Shown: positions 50,075-60,374, numbered from the stretch's first letter. The stretch is 64,000 nt of DNA from Paenarthrobacter sp. (GCA_031179305.1 JAPSHX010000002.1:430463-494462), one strand, 5' to 3'. The notes: a model not told the origin generated them from the letters alone. Numbers and translations are program-made.

Positions 50075-53000
50075 CTAGACCTCTTCTACGGAACTGGGCT
50101 CTGCACGAGACAGATCGATGCCCAGTTCTTCCGCAGCCGTGAAGACTGCGTCATCAGAGTCACGCATTTCGATCGTGGTTCCATCAGTGGAAAGAACTTC
50201 CACGTTCAGGCACAACGACTGCATTTCCTTGATCAAGACCTTGAAGGACTCGGGAACGCCAGGCTCAGGGATGTTCTCGCCCTTGACGATGGCTTCGTAG
50301 ACCTTCACACGACCATGGATGTCATCCGACTTGATCGTGAGGAGTTCCTGAAGGGTGTAAGCGGCACCGTAAGCTTCGAGCGCCCACACTTCCATTTCAC
50401 CGAAGCGCTGGCCACCGAACTGAGCCTTACCACCCAGCGGCTGCTGCGTGATCATGGAGTACGGGCCGGTGGAGCGTGCGTGGATCTTGTCGTCCACCAA
50501 GTGGTGGAGCTTCAGGATGTACATGTAACCGACGGAGATCGGATCCGGGAACGGCTCGCCGGAGCGGCCGTCGAACAGACGGGTCTTACCGGAGGAGTCG
50601 ATCAGGCGGTCGCCATCGCGGGTCACGTTGGTGGAGTCAAGCAGGCCCGTGATTTCTTCTTCGCGCGCGCCATCGAACACCGGGGTGGCAACGGTGGTCT
50701 GGCCGGTTTCACGGGGCAGGTTCGGGAGGTTCTTGACCCACTCCGGCTCGCCTTCGATCTTCCAACCAGTCTTGGCAACCCAACCGAGGTGGGTTTCAAG
50801 AACCTGGCCAACGTTCATTCGACCCGGAACACCCAGCGGGTTCAGGACGATGTCCACCGGGGTACCGTCTGCAAGGAAGGGCATGTCCTCGATCGGAAGG
50901 ATCTTGGAGATAACACCCTTGTTGCCGTGACGGCCGGCGAGCTTGTCGCCGTCGGTGATCTTGCGCTTGGCTGCAACGTAGACGCGGACCAGCTGGTTCA
51001 CGCCCGGCGGCAGTTCGTCGTCGTTGTCGCGGTCGAAGACGCGCACGCCGATGACCGTACCGGACTCGCCGTGGGGCACCTTCAGGGAGGTGTCGCGGAC
51101 TTCGCGGGACTTCTCACCGAAGATCGCGCGGAGAAGGCGCTCCTCCGGGGTCAGTTCGGTCTCACCCTTAGGGGTGACCTTTCCGACCAGGATGTCGCCT
51201 GCTTCAACCTCGGCACCAATGTGGATGATGCCACGCTCGTCCAGGCCTGCAAGGACTTCCTCGGACACGTTGGGGATATCACGAGTGATTTCCTCGGCAC
51301 CAAGCTTGGTGTCGCGGGCGTCAATTTCGTGCTCCTCGATGTGGATGGAGGAAAGTACATCCTCAGCAACAATGCGCTGGGAGAGGATGATGGCGTCCTC
51401 GAAGTTGTGGCCTTCCCATGACATGAATGCCACGAGGAGGTTCTTACCAAGGGCGAGTTCGCCCTGGTCCGTTGCGGGACCATCAGCGATGATGCCGCCA
51501 ACTTCCAGGCGCTGGCCTTCGCTGACCAATACGCGGTGGTTGTAGCAGTTGCCCTGGTTGGAACGGGCGAACTTGTTGATGCGGTAGTTCGTCTCAGTAC
51601 CGTCGTCGTTGATCATGACAACCAGCTCGGCGGAAACCTCGGTGACCACACCTGCCTTCTTGGCGATGACTACGTCACCGGCGTCGACGGCTGCTGCGCG
51701 CTCCATGCCGGTGCCCACGAAGGGAGCCTCGGAACGGACCAGCGGCACGGCCTGGCGCTGCATGTTGGCACCCATGAGTGCACGGTTGGCATCGTCATGC
51801 TCAAGGAACGGGATCAGGGCAGTTGCCACAGACACCATCTGGCGCGGGGAAACGTCCATGAACTGAACGTCGGCGGCGGGAACCAGGACAGGCTCGCCTC
51901 CACCACCACGGGCACGGACAAGAACGGTCTCTTCCGCAAACTTCTTGTCAGCATCCAGCGGAGCGTTGGCCTGTGCGATCAGGACCTCGGCTTCGTCGTC
52001 GGCCGTCAGGTACTGGACTTCGTCGGAAACGACGCCCTCGGAAACCAAGCGGTACGGCGTCTCGATGAAGCCGAACGGGTTGATGCGGCCGTAGGAAGCC
52101 AACGAACCAATCAGACCAATGTTCGGGCCTTCAGGAGTTTCGATGGGGCACATACGTCCGTAGTGGGACGGGTGAACGTCTCGAACTTCCATGCCTGCAC
52201 GGTCACGGGACAGACCACCCGGGCCAAGCGCGGACAAGCGGCGCTTGTGGGTCAGACCCGAGAGCGGGTTGTTCTGGTCCATGAACTGCGACAGCTGGGA
52301 AGTTCCGAAGAACTCCTTGATGGCTGCCACGACGGGACGGATGTTGATCAGTGTCTGCGGCGTGATGGCCTCGACGTCCTGCGTGGTCATGCGTTCGCGG
52401 ACGACGCGTTCCATGCGGGAGAGGCCGGTGCGGACCTGGTTCTCGATCAGTTCACCAACGGCGCGGATGCGACGGTTGCCGAAGTGGTCGATGTCATCGA
52501 CGTCGACGCGAAGTTCGTGGTCTTCGCCGTCGCGCTTGCCCATGAGGGTCTTCTCGCCGGCGTGAAGCGCAACGAGGAACTTGATCATGGCAACGATGTC
52601 TTCAACGTGCAGGACCGATGCTTCCTTGTCGCCAAGGGAGCGGTCGATGCCGAGCTTGCGGTTGATCTTGTAACGGCCAACCTTGGCAAGATCGTAGCGC
52701 TTGGCGTTGAAGTACAGGTTGTCCAGCAGGGACTGGGCAGCCTCAACTGTGGGCGGCTCGCCCGGACGCAGCTTGCGGTAGATATCCAGAAGCGCGTCTT
52801 CGCGGGTCTCGGTGGCGTCCTTCTCCAGCGTTGCACGCATGGAGTCGTACTGGCCGAACTCTTCCAGGATCTGGCCTTCAGTCCAGCCAAGGGCCTTCAG
52901 GAGAACCGTGACCGACTGCTTGCGCTTGCGGTCGAGGCGAACGCCGACCTGATCGCGCTTGTCGATTTCGAGTTCGAACCATGCACCACGCGACGGGATG

Positions 53001-53581
53001 ATCTTCGCAGTGAAAATGTCCTTGTCACTGGTCTTGTCAGCGGTGCGCTCGAAGTAGGCGCCCGGCGAACGGACCAGTTGGGAGACAACGACACGCTCGG
53101 TGCCGTTGACGACGAACGTTCCCTTTTCAGTCATGAGAGGGAAGTCGCCCATGAACACGGTCTGCTGCTTGATTTCACCCGTGTTGTTGTTCATGAACTC
53201 GGCCTTGACATACAGCGGGGCCGAGTAGGTGGCGTCACGGTCTTTGCATTCGGCCATGGTGTACTTCGGGTCAGCGAACTCCGGCTCGGAGAAGCTCAGG
53301 GACATAGTGCCCTGGAAGTCCTCGATGGGGGAGATCTCTTCGAAGATGTCGGCAAGTCCGGAGCTGGTGGCGACGCTGAGGTCGCCCTCCTCGACAGCCT
53401 TCGCTACCCGCGCCTGCCAGCGTTCGTTTCCGACCAGCCAGTCGAAACTGTCTGTCTGCAGGGCGAGAAGATTCGGAACATCAAGTGGTTCGTGAATCTT
53501 TGCGAATGAGAGGCGGCGGGTGGCACCATCGGTGCTTGCCGTGTTAGCGGTTTCGTTATTAGAGGTGCTCGAGGCGACCAA
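50075..53581 (-). CDS. rpoB: RNA polymerase beta subunit
   Basis: The beta subunit forms the catalytic centre with beta'. The start was placed at TTG 53581 (1168 residues, [11 protein letters not shown]), because GGAAGG lies just upstream; a GTG at 53596 is the alternative. The rifampicin pocket region ([40 protein letters not shown]) has the sensitive-type residues. An actinobacterial [16 protein letters not shown]-terminus and the C-terminal clamp contact region are present. It has a leader of roughly 240-350 nt with repeated CGCTATATGA elements. Confidence 0.99.
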   Translation of the reverse strand: MVASSTSNNETANTASTDGATRRLSFAKIHEPLDVPNLLALQTDSFDWLVGNERWQARVAKAVEEGDLSVATSSGLADIFEEISPIEDFQGTMSLSFSEPEFADPKYTMAECKDRDATYSAPLYVKAEFMNNNTGEIKQQTVFMGDFPLMTEKGTFVVNGTERVVVSQLVRSPGAYFERTADKTSDKDIFTAKIIPSRGAWFELEIDKRDQVGVRLDRKRKQSVTVLLKALGWTEGQILEEFGQYDSMRATLEKDATETREDALLDIYRKLRPGEPPTVEAAQSLLDNLYFNAKRYDLAKVGRYKINRKLGIDRSLGDKEASVLHVEDIVAMIKFLVALHAGEKTLMGKRDGEDHELRVDVDDIDHFGNRRIRAVGELIENQVRTGLSRMERVVRERMTTQDVEAITPQTLINIRPVVAAIKEFFGTSQLSQFMDQNNPLSGLTHKRRLSALGPGGLSRDRAGMEVRDVHPSHYGRMCPIETPEGPNIGLIGSLASYGRINPFGFIETPYRLVSEGVVSDEVQYLTADDEAEVLIAQANAPLDADKKFAEETVLVRARGGGGEPVLVPAADVQFMDVSPRQMVSVATALIPFLEHDDANRALMGANMQRQAVPLVRSEAPFVGTGMERAAAVDAGDVVIAKKAGVVTEVSAELVVMINDDGTETNYRINKFARSNQGNCYNHRVLVSEGQRLEVGGIIADGPATDQGELALGKNLLVAFMSWEGHNFEDAIILSQRIVAEDVLSSIHIEEHEIDARDTKLGAEEITRDIPNVSEEVLAGLDERGIIHIGAEVEAGDILVGKVTPKGETELTPEERLLRAIFGEKSREVRDTSLKVPHGESGTVIGVRVFDRDNDDELPPGVNQLVRVYVAAKRKITDGDKLAGRHGNKGVISKILPIEDMPFLADGTPVDIVLNPLGVPGRMNVGQVLETHLGWVAKTGWKIEGEPEWVKNLPNLPRETGQTTVATPVFDGAREEEITGLLDSTNVTRDGDRLIDSSGKTRLFDGRSGEPFPDPISVGYMYILKLHHLVDDKIHARSTGPYSMITQQPLGGKAQFGGQRFGEMEVWALEAYGAAYTLQELLTIKSDDIHGRVKVYEAIVKGENIPEPGVPESFKVLIKEMQSLCLNVEVLSTDGTTIEMRDSDDAVFTAAEELGIDLSRAEPSSVEEV

Positions 53582-53997
53582 GAGGGATCCTTCCACAGAC
53601 CTTCAGGCGTTTTCAGATCTCCCCCGTTTGCATCCTGCAGAGTGCTCCGCAAGATACTTGTTCCGGTTCCGCTATATGACCCGGACCCAGTCCGCTTATG
53701 ACAGTGCACGTTTCGGAACGGCACGTCAATGACGCAGCTGAGAGATAAAGCCCACCGCTATATGAAGGCTGAAGGTTAACAGGGAAGACGCAAATATCTA
53801 CGATACGGCAAAGCAGCCTTTCTGTCTACCCCAGATCGTCCGTGATTGCAAGCACGGTTGCTGCAGGCACCAATGCCCGAACGTGTCCCCCGGGAAACCG
53901 CTATGGAATGGGAGGAACTGCACAATTGTTGAAGAGATAGGCTGACGCGCGCTCCGCGATAGCCTTGCTACACCACTCCAGGATCGGAAGAGAGACC
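53582..53997 (-). promoter_or_regulatory. rpoB leader and divergent region
   Basis: The 416-bp gap between rpoB and the divergent thiolase gene has no supported gene. On the minus strand TTGCAA (53846-53851), 17 bases, TAGACA (53823-53828) is a possible rpoB promoter with a leader of about 235 nt. Within the leader the sequence CGCTATATGA (plus-strand reading) occurs at 53670-53679 and 53756-53765, with a degenerate form CCGCTTATGA near 53692-53701. The same decamer occurs before rpoA at 15680-15689. Confidence 0.4.
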
Positions 53998-55197
53998 ATG
54001 ACCAACTCCGCTGACGACAATGACGTTGTCATCCTTGCTGCTTCCCGTACCCCACAGGGCCGGCTCAACGGGCAATTAGCCGGCTTCACCGCCGTCGACC
54101 TCGGTGCTCACGCCATAACCGCGGCACTCGCGGCCAGCGGTGTCAAAGCCGAGCAGGTGGACGCTGTCATCATGGGCCAGGTTCTTCAGGCCGGCGCAGG
54201 CCAGAATCCGGCCCGGCAGAGCGCCATCGCCGCCGGCGTCGGTTGGAACATCCCTGCCGTCACCATCAACAAGGTCTGCCTATCCGGACTCACAGCCGTC
54301 ATTGATGCCGCACGCATGATCCGCAGCGGTGATGCCACAGTGGTAGTTGCCGGCGGCCAGGAATCCATGACGCGGGCACCGCACCTCCTTCCGGGATCCC
54401 GCCAGGGTTGGACCTATGGCGCCATCCAGGCACTGGACGTCGCCGCCCATGACGGCCTCACCGATGCTTTCGACGGACAATCCATGGGCTTGTCGACGGA
54501 AACGAAGAACGTCACGCTCGGCATCGACCGCAAGGCCCAGGATGAAGTTGCGGCGGCCTCGCACCAGCGCGCTGCAGCCGCCATCGCGGACGGAACTTTC
54601 GACGTCGAAATCGCTCCGGTAAGCGTCAAGCAGCGCAAGGGCGATCCCCTGGTCCTCACCACGGATGAGGGCGTCAGGCCCAACACCTCACTGGAAACGC
54701 TGGCGCCGCTGAAAGCTGCTTTCGCAACAGACGGCACCATCACCGCCGGCAATTCCTCTCCCCTGTCCGACGGCGCCTCCGCACTGGTGTTGACCAGTCG
54801 CCGCTTCGCCAAGGACAACGGGCTGGACTACCTGGCTGTTGTTGGAAAACCCGGTCAGGTTGCAGGTCCTGACAATTCGCTTCACTCACAGCCATCGAAC
54901 GCCATAGCGCAGGCCTTGAAGCGCGCCGGTTGGACGGCGGAGGACCTGGACTTCATCGAAATCAATGAGGCTTTCGGTTCTGTGGCTGTCCAGTCCCTCA
55001 AAGACCTCCGCTACCCCTTGGAGAAGTGCAACATCCATGGCGGCGCCATAGCCTTGGGCCACCCCATCGGGGCGTCCGGAGCAAGGCTCGCCCTGCATGC
55101 CGCACACGAACTCAAGCGCAGGGGAACCGGAAAAGCGGCTGTCTCCTTGTGCGGAGGCGGAGGCCAGGGTGAAGCCCTCCTCCTGTACCGCGACTGA
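53998..55197 (+). CDS. Acetyl-CoA acetyltransferase (thiolase)
   Basis: Thiolase II condenses two acetyl-CoA to acetoacetyl-CoA or cleaves 3-ketoacyl-CoA. The 399-residue protein starts at ATG 53998 behind GGAAGAGAG. The nucleophilic Cys is C94 in NKVCLSGLTA, the His is in GHPIGASGAR, and the second Cys is in CGGGGQGEA near the end. The active-site Asn-Glu-Ala-Phe (NEAF) is present. It is divergent from rpoB and coupled to the next gene. Whether it works in synthesis or degradation cannot be told from context. Confidence 0.95.
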   Translation: MTNSADDNDVVILAASRTPQGRLNGQLAGFTAVDLGAHAITAALAASGVKAEQVDAVIMGQVLQAGAGQNPARQSAIAAGVGWNIPAVTINKVCLSGLTAVIDAARMIRSGDATVVVAGGQESMTRAPHLLPGSRQGWTYGAIQALDVAAHDGLTDAFDGQSMGLSTETKNVTLGIDRKAQDEVAAASHQRAAAAIADGTFDVEIAPVSVKQRKGDPLVLTTDEGVRPNTSLETLAPLKAAFATDGTITAGNSSPLSDGASALVLTSRRFAKDNGLDYLAVVGKPGQVAGPDNSLHSQPSNAIAQALKRAGWTAEDLDFIEINEAFGSVAVQSLKDLRYPLEKCNIHGGAIALGHPIGASGARLALHAAHELKRRGTGKAAVSLCGGGGQGEALLLYRD

Positions 55198-55685
55198 TGA
55201 CTGACGCATCCAAGCCGGGCGACGGCGTCGAACGGTTTCTGTCAGACGCCGCCGCGCGCGGCCTGGACGTTGACGTCGTCGAGCGTCCGGCTGCCCGCAG
55301 CTTGGAGGAGGCTGCCGGCATCCTGGGCATCAGCCCCGCGGACATCGTGAAGTCACTGGTGGTCAAGCATCGCGATGGCAGCTTCCTTTTCGCGCTCATT
55401 CCGGGGGACCGCCAGATCTCATGGCCCAAGCTGCGAGCCTTGGTAGGCGTCAACAAGCTTTCACTCCCCCATGCCGACGTCGCCTTGGCCGCCACCGGCT
55501 ACGAGCGTGGAACCATCACTCCGCTGGGCAGCACCACACCGTGGCCTGTCTATGCCGATGCCACCATTACCGGGCGCCGCATCTCCATGGGTGCCGGGGC
55601 GCATGGCCGGAGCGCGTTCGTGGACGCGGATGCACTCACCGCCGCCCTGGGCGCGGTAGTAGCCGACATCAGCGAACCCAACTGA
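55197..55685 (+). CDS. YbaK/EbsC-family aminoacyl-tRNA deacylase-like protein
   Basis: The 162-residue cytoplasmic protein belongs to the YbaK/ProX editing family, whose members hydrolyse mischarged tRNA such as Cys-tRNA(Pro). The typical pattern is seen: LGISPADIVKSLVVKHRDGS with the conserved Lys, then FLFALIPGDRQISWPKL, and GRRISMGAGAHGRSAFVDAD near the C-terminus. Its ATG shares one base with the thiolase stop, so they are co-translated, but no metabolic link is known. The exact tRNA substrate is unknown. Confidence 0.88.
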   Translation: MTDASKPGDGVERFLSDAAARGLDVDVVERPAARSLEEAAGILGISPADIVKSLVVKHRDGSFLFALIPGDRQISWPKLRALVGVNKLSLPHADVALAATGYERGTITPLGSTTPWPVYADATITGRRISMGAGAHGRSAFVDADALTAALGAVVADISEPN

Positions 55686-55689
55686 GTAA

Positions 55690-55729
55690 CAGTTGAGGTC
55701 GTTCTGACGGCTCAGAACGACCTCAACTG
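55690..55729. terminator. 18-bp perfect hairpin after the YbaK-family gene
   Basis: CAGTTGAGGTCGTTCTGA (55690-55707) and its exact complement (55712-55729) flank a 4-base loop, five bases after the stop. There is no U-run on the plus strand. Position favours a terminator, but the perfect palindrome could also be a dispersed repeat unit. Confidence 0.6.
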
Positions 55730-55756
55730 CGATCTACTTGGGGTGCATTAAGGGCA

Positions 55757-55790
55757 GGAAGCCCCGCCCGGTGAACCGGACGGGGCTTCC
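55757..55790 (-). terminator. Intrinsic terminator downstream of rplL
   Basis: A 15-base stem (GGAAGCCCCGCCCGG at 55757-55771 with 55776-55790, one mismatch) lies 14 bases after the rplL stop. It separates rplJL from the convergent thiolase unit. Confidence 0.75.
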
Positions 55791-55804
55791 ACAAGCAAGA
55801 CGAG

Positions 55805-56182
55805 TTACTTGAGGGTAACCGTTGCGCCAGCTTCTTCGAGCTGAGCCTTTGCCTTCTCGGCAGCTTCCTTGGTGGCGCCTTCGAGAACAGCCTTCGGTGC
55901 GCTGTCAACCAGGTCCTTGGCTTCCTTGAGGCCGAGGGAGGTGATGGCGCGAACTTCCTTGATCACTGCGATCTTCTTGTCGCCAGCAGCTTCGAGAACG
56001 ACGTCGAATTCGGTCTTCTCTTCAGCAGCTTCAGCAGCACCGCCGGCAGCGGGGCCAGCAACTGCAACAGCAGCAGCCGTAACTTCGAAGGTCTCTTCGA
56101 AGAGCTTGACGAACTCGGAGAGCTCGATGATGGTCAGTTCCTTGAAAGCTTCAATGAGCTCTTCGTTGCTGAGCTTCGCCAT
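55805..56182 (-). CDS. rplL: 50S ribosomal protein L7/L12
   Basis: L7/L12 forms the flexible stalk that recruits translation GTPases. The 125-residue protein has the N-terminal dimerisation helices, an Ala/Gly-rich hinge (residues about 35-55) and the C-terminal domain with [20 protein letters not shown]. It lies 76 bases after rplJ. Confidence 0.98.
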   Translation of the reverse strand: MAKLSNEELIEAFKELTIIELSEFVKLFEETFEVTAAAVAVAGPAAGGAAEAAEEKTEFDVVLEAAGDKKIAVIKEVRAITSLGLKEAKDLVDSAPKAVLEGATKEAAEKAKAQLEEAGATVTLK

Positions 56183-56258
56183 GGTGGCGTCCTTCCATTA
56201 GTTGGTGCAGATCCGGGCTAAGCCTGTCCATACACCAGAGTTTGATTGAGGGGAGAAC

Positions 56259-56852
56259 TTAGTTCTCTTCGGTTGCAGCTTCAGCGGCTTCGGCCGGAGC
56301 CGCAACCTCTTCAGCAGCAGCCTCTTCAGCGGCCGGGGCTTCTTCAGCGGCCGGTGCAGATGCGCCGCCCTCTTCTTCAAGCTTGAGGCGCAGGGCGTCG
56401 ATGATGCGTGCAGCAGCGGATGCGGGAGCCTTGAGGACACCAGCAACACGTGCAAGCTGCAGCTCGCGGGACTCGAGGGCTGCCAGTGCGGCAACTCCTG
56501 CTGCGTCCAATGCCTTACCTTCGAAGACGCCGGTCTTGATAACCAGCTGCTTGTTGGCCTTGGCAAAGTCCGTCAGGCTCTTGGCAGCAGCAACAGCGTC
56601 ACCCTTGATGAAGGCGATTGCAGTAGGGCCGGCGAGCTGATCGTTGAATGCTTCAACTCCAGCTTCCTTGGCTGCAATGGCACTCAGGGTGTTCTTGACG
56701 ACCGAGAACTTGGTGTCCTGGCCGAGCGCAACACGCAGTTCCTTGAGCTGTGCAACAGTGAGCCCGCGGTATTCGGTCAGGACAGCCGCGTTCGATTCCT
56801 TGAAATCGTTGGTGATCTCTGCAACTGCGGAGATCTTGCTAGGCGTTGTCAT
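56259..56852 (-). CDS. rplJ: 50S ribosomal protein L10
   Basis: L10 anchors the L7/L12 stalk. The 197-residue protein starts at ATG 56852 (MTTPSKISAVAEITNDFKES) behind GGAAGGAGG; the frame upstream is non-coding. The core (NAAVLTEYRGLTVAQLKELR; FSVVKNTLSAIAA) is followed by an Ala/Glu-rich tail of about 35 residues. The leader contains a terminator-like hairpin 68-89 bases upstream of the start, suggesting attenuation. Confidence 0.97.
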   Translation of the reverse strand: MTTPSKISAVAEITNDFKESNAAVLTEYRGLTVAQLKELRVALGQDTKFSVVKNTLSAIAAKEAGVEAFNDQLAGPTAIAFIKGDAVAAAKSLTDFAKANKQLVIKTGVFEGKALDAAGVAALAALESRELQLARVAGVLKAPASAAARIIDALRLKLEEEGGASAPAAEEAPAAEEAAAEEVAAPAEAAEAATEEN

Positions 56853-57152
56853 AACCCTCCTTCCGGGGAATAAAGCCGGTCTTCCGGGTCCCCGCTCACG
56901 AGAGCTAAAAACTAAAAACGCCCCGCGCAGATGCACGGGGCTTGGCTCAACACAGTTTGATCCGTGGAGACTTGCTTCGTTCACCTGCGCCGGCCGCCCT
57001 ATGTTCAGGGTCCTTCGTCAAGGAATTCACTTTTACCTCAAGGGCGCAGCTACAGAATTGAGCTGTGCTCGAAAGAGTGGATTCCCATCAACCGACGGTC
57101 TTTGGTACTTCAAGGTTACGGGAGAGTGGTCGGCAAACCAAATCGACCTTGC
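56853..57152 (-). promoter_or_regulatory. rplJ leader with terminator-like hairpin
   Basis: This 300-bp gap lies between the GNAT gene at 57153 and rplJ. On the minus strand TTGGTT, 17 bases, TAACCT (-10 at 57114-57119) is a possible promoter. Further down, GCCCCG...CGGGGC (56920-56941) is followed by TTTTTAGTTTTTAG, a typical intrinsic terminator, about 70 bases before the rplJ ATG. It could terminate GNAT transcripts or attenuate rplJL in response to L10. The kink-turn of known L10 leaders could not be confirmed by eye. Confidence 0.5.
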
Positions 57153-58304
57153 TTAGTCTGACGACGTGGCTCCCGCAAGTCTGCCCGGAAGTTCCTTCTG
57201 CCACAGTCCAGTGACACCCGCGGTAGTAAATCCCAATTGCTTGTTCACGGTCAGGAGGTATCTGTTCTCGGGCGCGTTCCAGGTATAGATGACCCGGGCA
57301 TCCGGGAATTGCTCACTCAACCGCTCCATGTTGGCCACCTTGATCAACAAGCCGAGCTTGTTGCCGCGATGCTCCTGCAAGACCAAAGTATCGTCCTGGA
57401 AAACCACGTCCTGGCGGTGCGCAAGGACGCTGATGGTGGTCAGGCCCACCAGCCTCCCGCTCTCTACATGCTCGACGGCGGTCACCACCGTTCGCCGCCC
57501 CTGCGCCAAGGCCGCATCCTCGGTTTCGCGGAGTACCGTTGCGTCGAAGACCATTCCGCTCGCTTCCACTTCAGGCGCATCTTCGTCGCCTTCGTCACGG
57601 ACCACCTCACCGGCAGCGTTCTCCAAAGCGGCCACGGCTTCCAGCCAGGGCTCGGGGCAACGGTCAGTCCAGTGGTGCAGGGCGTACCTGCCGCCGTTGG
57701 CTTCTTCCGCTTCAAGCTGCAGATCCCCCACCAGCTTGGAATCCAGGGGCAGCACGCATGAACTGAACTGTTCGATGTGTTGAAGGGTGTAGCCAGCGCG
57801 CTTGGCGAAGTCCACCTCCCTGCTGCTCTCAGGAACAAAGCCAGCGCCGCTGCCCGGAATCAACTGGTCCTCGGGTATCTCAGTGAGCGACGTTGCCGGG
57901 TGGTTGGTATCCACCAAAGCCATGGTGCGTCCCTCCGCCCGGGCGAGCTGCTCAGCGGCTTCCAGCAACTGGCGGCCAACACCTTGGCCCTGGAACTCGG
58001 GAAGGATGTCCAGAGTGAACTCGGCCAAGTCCAGGTTGTCCGCCAACGGCAAGGCAATGTCTACCGTGCCCACAATGACGCCCTCTACCTTTGCCACCAG
58101 AATGACTTGGCGCTCATAAGGATCGGAAAGCTCCAACAGCTTTTCCAAGGGCGTATAGGCGAGGTCGTCACTCCCCCACGTTTCCATGCGTACCCGGCGC
58201 CCTACTTCAACGGCGTCCAAAAAATCAGCGGCGTCGGGGCTGTCCAGGGTGTCAGGCACCCACAGCTGCTCGACTTGAACAGTCTTCGCCTCGTCTACAG
58301 TCAT
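57153..58304 (-). CDS. Double-GNAT acetyltransferase, paralogue 2
   Basis: The protein has 383 residues from ATG 58304, which overlaps the stop of the upstream paralogue (ATGA); a start at 58322 is less likely. It has two GNAT-fold halves. The first has the acetyl-CoA loop FQGQGVGRQLLEAAEQLA near residue 100. The second has EHRGNKLGLLIKVANMERL near residue 330, then WNAPENRYLLTVNKQLGF. The architecture resembles mycothiol synthase MshD, but similarity is not close enough to claim that activity. Substrate unknown. Confidence 0.82.
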   Translation of the reverse strand: MTVDEAKTVQVEQLWVPDTLDSPDAADFLDAVEVGRRVRMETWGSDDLAYTPLEKLLELSDPYERQVILVAKVEGVIVGTVDIALPLADNLDLAEFTLDILPEFQGQGVGRQLLEAAEQLARAEGRTMALVDTNHPATSLTEIPEDQLIPGSGAGFVPESSREVDFAKRAGYTLQHIEQFSSCVLPLDSKLVGDLQLEAEEANGGRYALHHWTDRCPEPWLEAVAALENAAGEVVRDEGDEDAPEVEASGMVFDATVLRETEDAALAQGRRTVVTAVEHVESGRLVGLTTISVLAHRQDVVFQDDTLVLQEHRGNKLGLLIKVANMERLSEQFPDARVIYTWNAPENRYLLTVNKQLGFTTAGVTGLWQKELPGRLAGATSSD

Positions 58305-59410
58305 TCCAGCCGTTTCTGCCATTCGCCGTCAAAGCCGGAGGGCTTGAATCCTAGTGCGATATTTATGGCCAGCATATGCCGGTTTTCATTGGCGTTCCAT
58401 GTCATCACGGACGTGGCGCTGGGCCATAGCTCGTGGATACGGCGAAGATTGGCAATCTTGACCAGCATGCCAAGGCGGTGTCCGCGGTGCCCTGGGGCAA
58501 CCAACGTGTCCTCTTGGTAGACCATGCCCGGGGTAGCCTCGCGGTGGGTGAGTATTGTGTAGGCCGCCAGTTCCCCCGTGGCGTCGTGCCGGGCAACGGC
58601 CGCCATGGAAGCAACGCCGCCTGACAGCCACGTGGATTCCTCGAGACGGACGCGATTGGCGTCCCAGTCCTCGCCCTCCCAGCCAAGGCCTGCGATGGGC
58701 ACCTCGGTGCTCATGAGGCTTTTGAGCTTCGCGAACACATCCACAAACTCATCAGGGCAGCGGTCCTGCCACACGATGAGGCTGTAGCCGGCTGCCCGCT
58801 TTGTTGCCTGCTCTTCAAGGTCCTGCAGGAGCACTTCTTCGACCGGGAGGGGCAGCGTGCTGTTGGTTTCGACCTGCTCCAGGGAATATCCGTGATGGAG
58901 GGCAAAGCGGGTGGAAGCGGAGTCCATTGGGACGCCACCCGTGCCTGACTTTGCCTCCAGCAACTCAACGCCCGGGATGAGGAGCCGGATTGGCTCCGCG
59001 CAAAACGCGTCAAAGGACGTACGGTCCCGCTCACGGGCCACTTGCTCCAGCACCCCGAGGACCCTCGTCCCGATGCCCCGCCGGCGATAGGCAGCGTCAA
59101 CAAGAACGTCCACTCCCGCCGTCGTCGTGTTTTCGCTAAGAGGCAGCGTCAAGGTGCCGCTGCCCACCACGGCTCCATGGAGGAATGCCAGGTAGACATG
59201 CCGTTCTTCGTATTCATTGCCCTGCCAGAAGAGGACAGCTTCGGCCAGCGTGGAGCAACGGTCCAGGTTCCCCCAGAGATCCATGTGGTGGGCAACGTCC
59301 AGGTCATGGAAGGCGCGGAAATCGGGATCCCCCTTCGCGTCGGGGCTTTTCGGGACCGGGATCCGCTGCACGGACAACCCGGCGATGGCGGAAGAGTTCG
59401 ACGTCGGCAC
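58301..59410 (-). CDS. Double-GNAT acetyltransferase, paralogue 1
   Basis: The likely start is the GTG at 59410 (369 residues); an upstream start would read through the rplA terminator region. It has two GNAT halves: YRRRGIGTRVLGVLEQVA near residue 115, and GHRGHRLGMLVKIANLRRI near residue 320 followed by WNANENRHMLAINIALGF. It aligns along its length with the next gene, so the pair arose by tandem duplication and has diverged widely. They are translationally coupled and may work as partners. Substrate unknown. Confidence 0.8.
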   Translation of the reverse strand: MPTSNSSAIAGLSVQRIPVPKSPDAKGDPDFRAFHDLDVAHHMDLWGNLDRCSTLAEAVLFWQGNEYEERHVYLAFLHGAVVGSGTLTLPLSENTTTAGVDVLVDAAYRRRGIGTRVLGVLEQVARERDRTSFDAFCAEPIRLLIPGVELLEAKSGTGGVPMDSASTRFALHHGYSLEQVETNSTLPLPVEEVLLQDLEEQATKRAAGYSLIVWQDRCPDEFVDVFAKLKSLMSTEVPIAGLGWEGEDWDANRVRLEESTWLSGGVASMAAVARHDATGELAAYTILTHREATPGMVYQEDTLVAPGHRGHRLGMLVKIANLRRIHELWPSATSVMTWNANENRHMLAINIALGFKPSGFDGEWQKRLE

Positions 59411-59461
59411 GCACCACAGCCTACGGCTCTCCCCCGGTGGTGAACAGGGAAAAGGGCAAGA

Positions 59462-59496
59462 AAAAGGACCGCCCGGCAAAGCCGGACGGTCCTTTT
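59462..59496. terminator. Bidirectional intrinsic terminator downstream of rplA
   Basis: A 16-base stem (AAAAGGACCGCCCGGC at 59462-59477 with 59481-59496, one mismatch) closes on a 3-base loop, with a U-run on each strand. It lies 23 bases after the rplA stop and separates rplKA from the GNAT pair. Confidence 0.85.
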
Positions 59497-59519
59497 ATCA
59501 GAGCAAGTGCCCGCGAAGC

Positions 59520-60227
59520 TTACGCGTCGACGAGGACCTTGGTGACGTTCGGGTCAACGGTGATGCCCGGACCGAACGTGGTGGCAACGGTAGCCTTCTG
59601 GATGTAACGGCCCTTGGAAGCGGACGGCTTCAAGCGAAGCACCTCTTCCAGAGCAGCTGCGTAGTTCTCAGCCAGCTTGTTGACGTCGAAGGACACCTTG
59701 CCGATGATGAAGTGCAGGTTGGAGTGCTTGTCGACGCGGAAGTCGATCTTGCCACCCTTGATGTCGTTGACAGCCTTGGTGACATCCGGGGTAACCGTAC
59801 CGGTCTTCGGGTTCGGCATCAGGTTACGGGGGCCGAGGACCTTACCGAGGCGGCCAACCTTGCCCATGAGGTCAGGGGTTGCCACTGCGGCGTCGAAGTC
59901 GGTCCAGCCGGCTGCGATCTTTTCGATCAGGTCATCGGAACCAACGAAGTCGGCGCCGGCAGCGATAGCTGCTTCAGCCTTGTCGCCGGTAGCGAAAACG
60001 AGGACGCGGGCGGTCTTACCGGTGCCGTGGGGCAGGTTGACGGTGCCACGAACCATCTGGTCAGCCTTACGCGGGTCAACGCCCAGGCGGAAAGCGACCT
60101 CAACGGTTGCGTCGAACTTGGAAGGATTGGTGTCCTTCGCGAGGGTGATGGCCTCGATCGGGGCGTAGACCTTGTCTGCCTCGATCTTGGCTACGGCTGC
60201 CTCATATGCTTTGCTGCGCTTTGCCAT
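59520..60227 (-). CDS. rplA: 50S ribosomal protein L1
   Basis: L1 forms the mobile stalk at the E site and represses its own operon in many bacteria. The 235-residue protein starts at ATG 60227 ([20 protein letters not shown]) behind AGGAG. The rRNA-binding signature [20 protein letters not shown] is intact. It is 147 bases downstream of rplK, enough room for an L1-binding mRNA site, which was not resolved. Confidence 0.98.
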   Translation of the reverse strand: MAKRSKAYEAAVAKIEADKVYAPIEAITLAKDTNPSKFDATVEVAFRLGVDPRKADQMVRGTVNLPHGTGKTARVLVFATGDKAEAAIAAGADFVGSDDLIEKIAAGWTDFDAAVATPDLMGKVGRLGKVLGPRNLMPNPKTGTVTPDVTKAVNDIKGGKIDFRVDKHSNLHFIIGKVSFDVNKLAENYAAALEEVLRLKPSASKGRYIQKATVATTFGPGITVDPNVTKVLVDA

Positions 60228-60374
60228 GCTGCTATTTCTCCTTGTGCAGTTGTGGTCTGCGGACCGCGCTGGGCCCTGCCACAAGTCGTGGATCCGGCAA
60301 GGATCCTGCGACATTTCAATGTTTCAGATGCCGGTTACCCGGCGGTTGAAGGCCACAAGGGCCTTCGAAGGTTA

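Noticed and set aside
51536..53509. A plus-strand open frame of over 650 codons opposite rpoB
   Set aside because: It is an antisense shadow produced by high GC. No independent start signal or domain was found.
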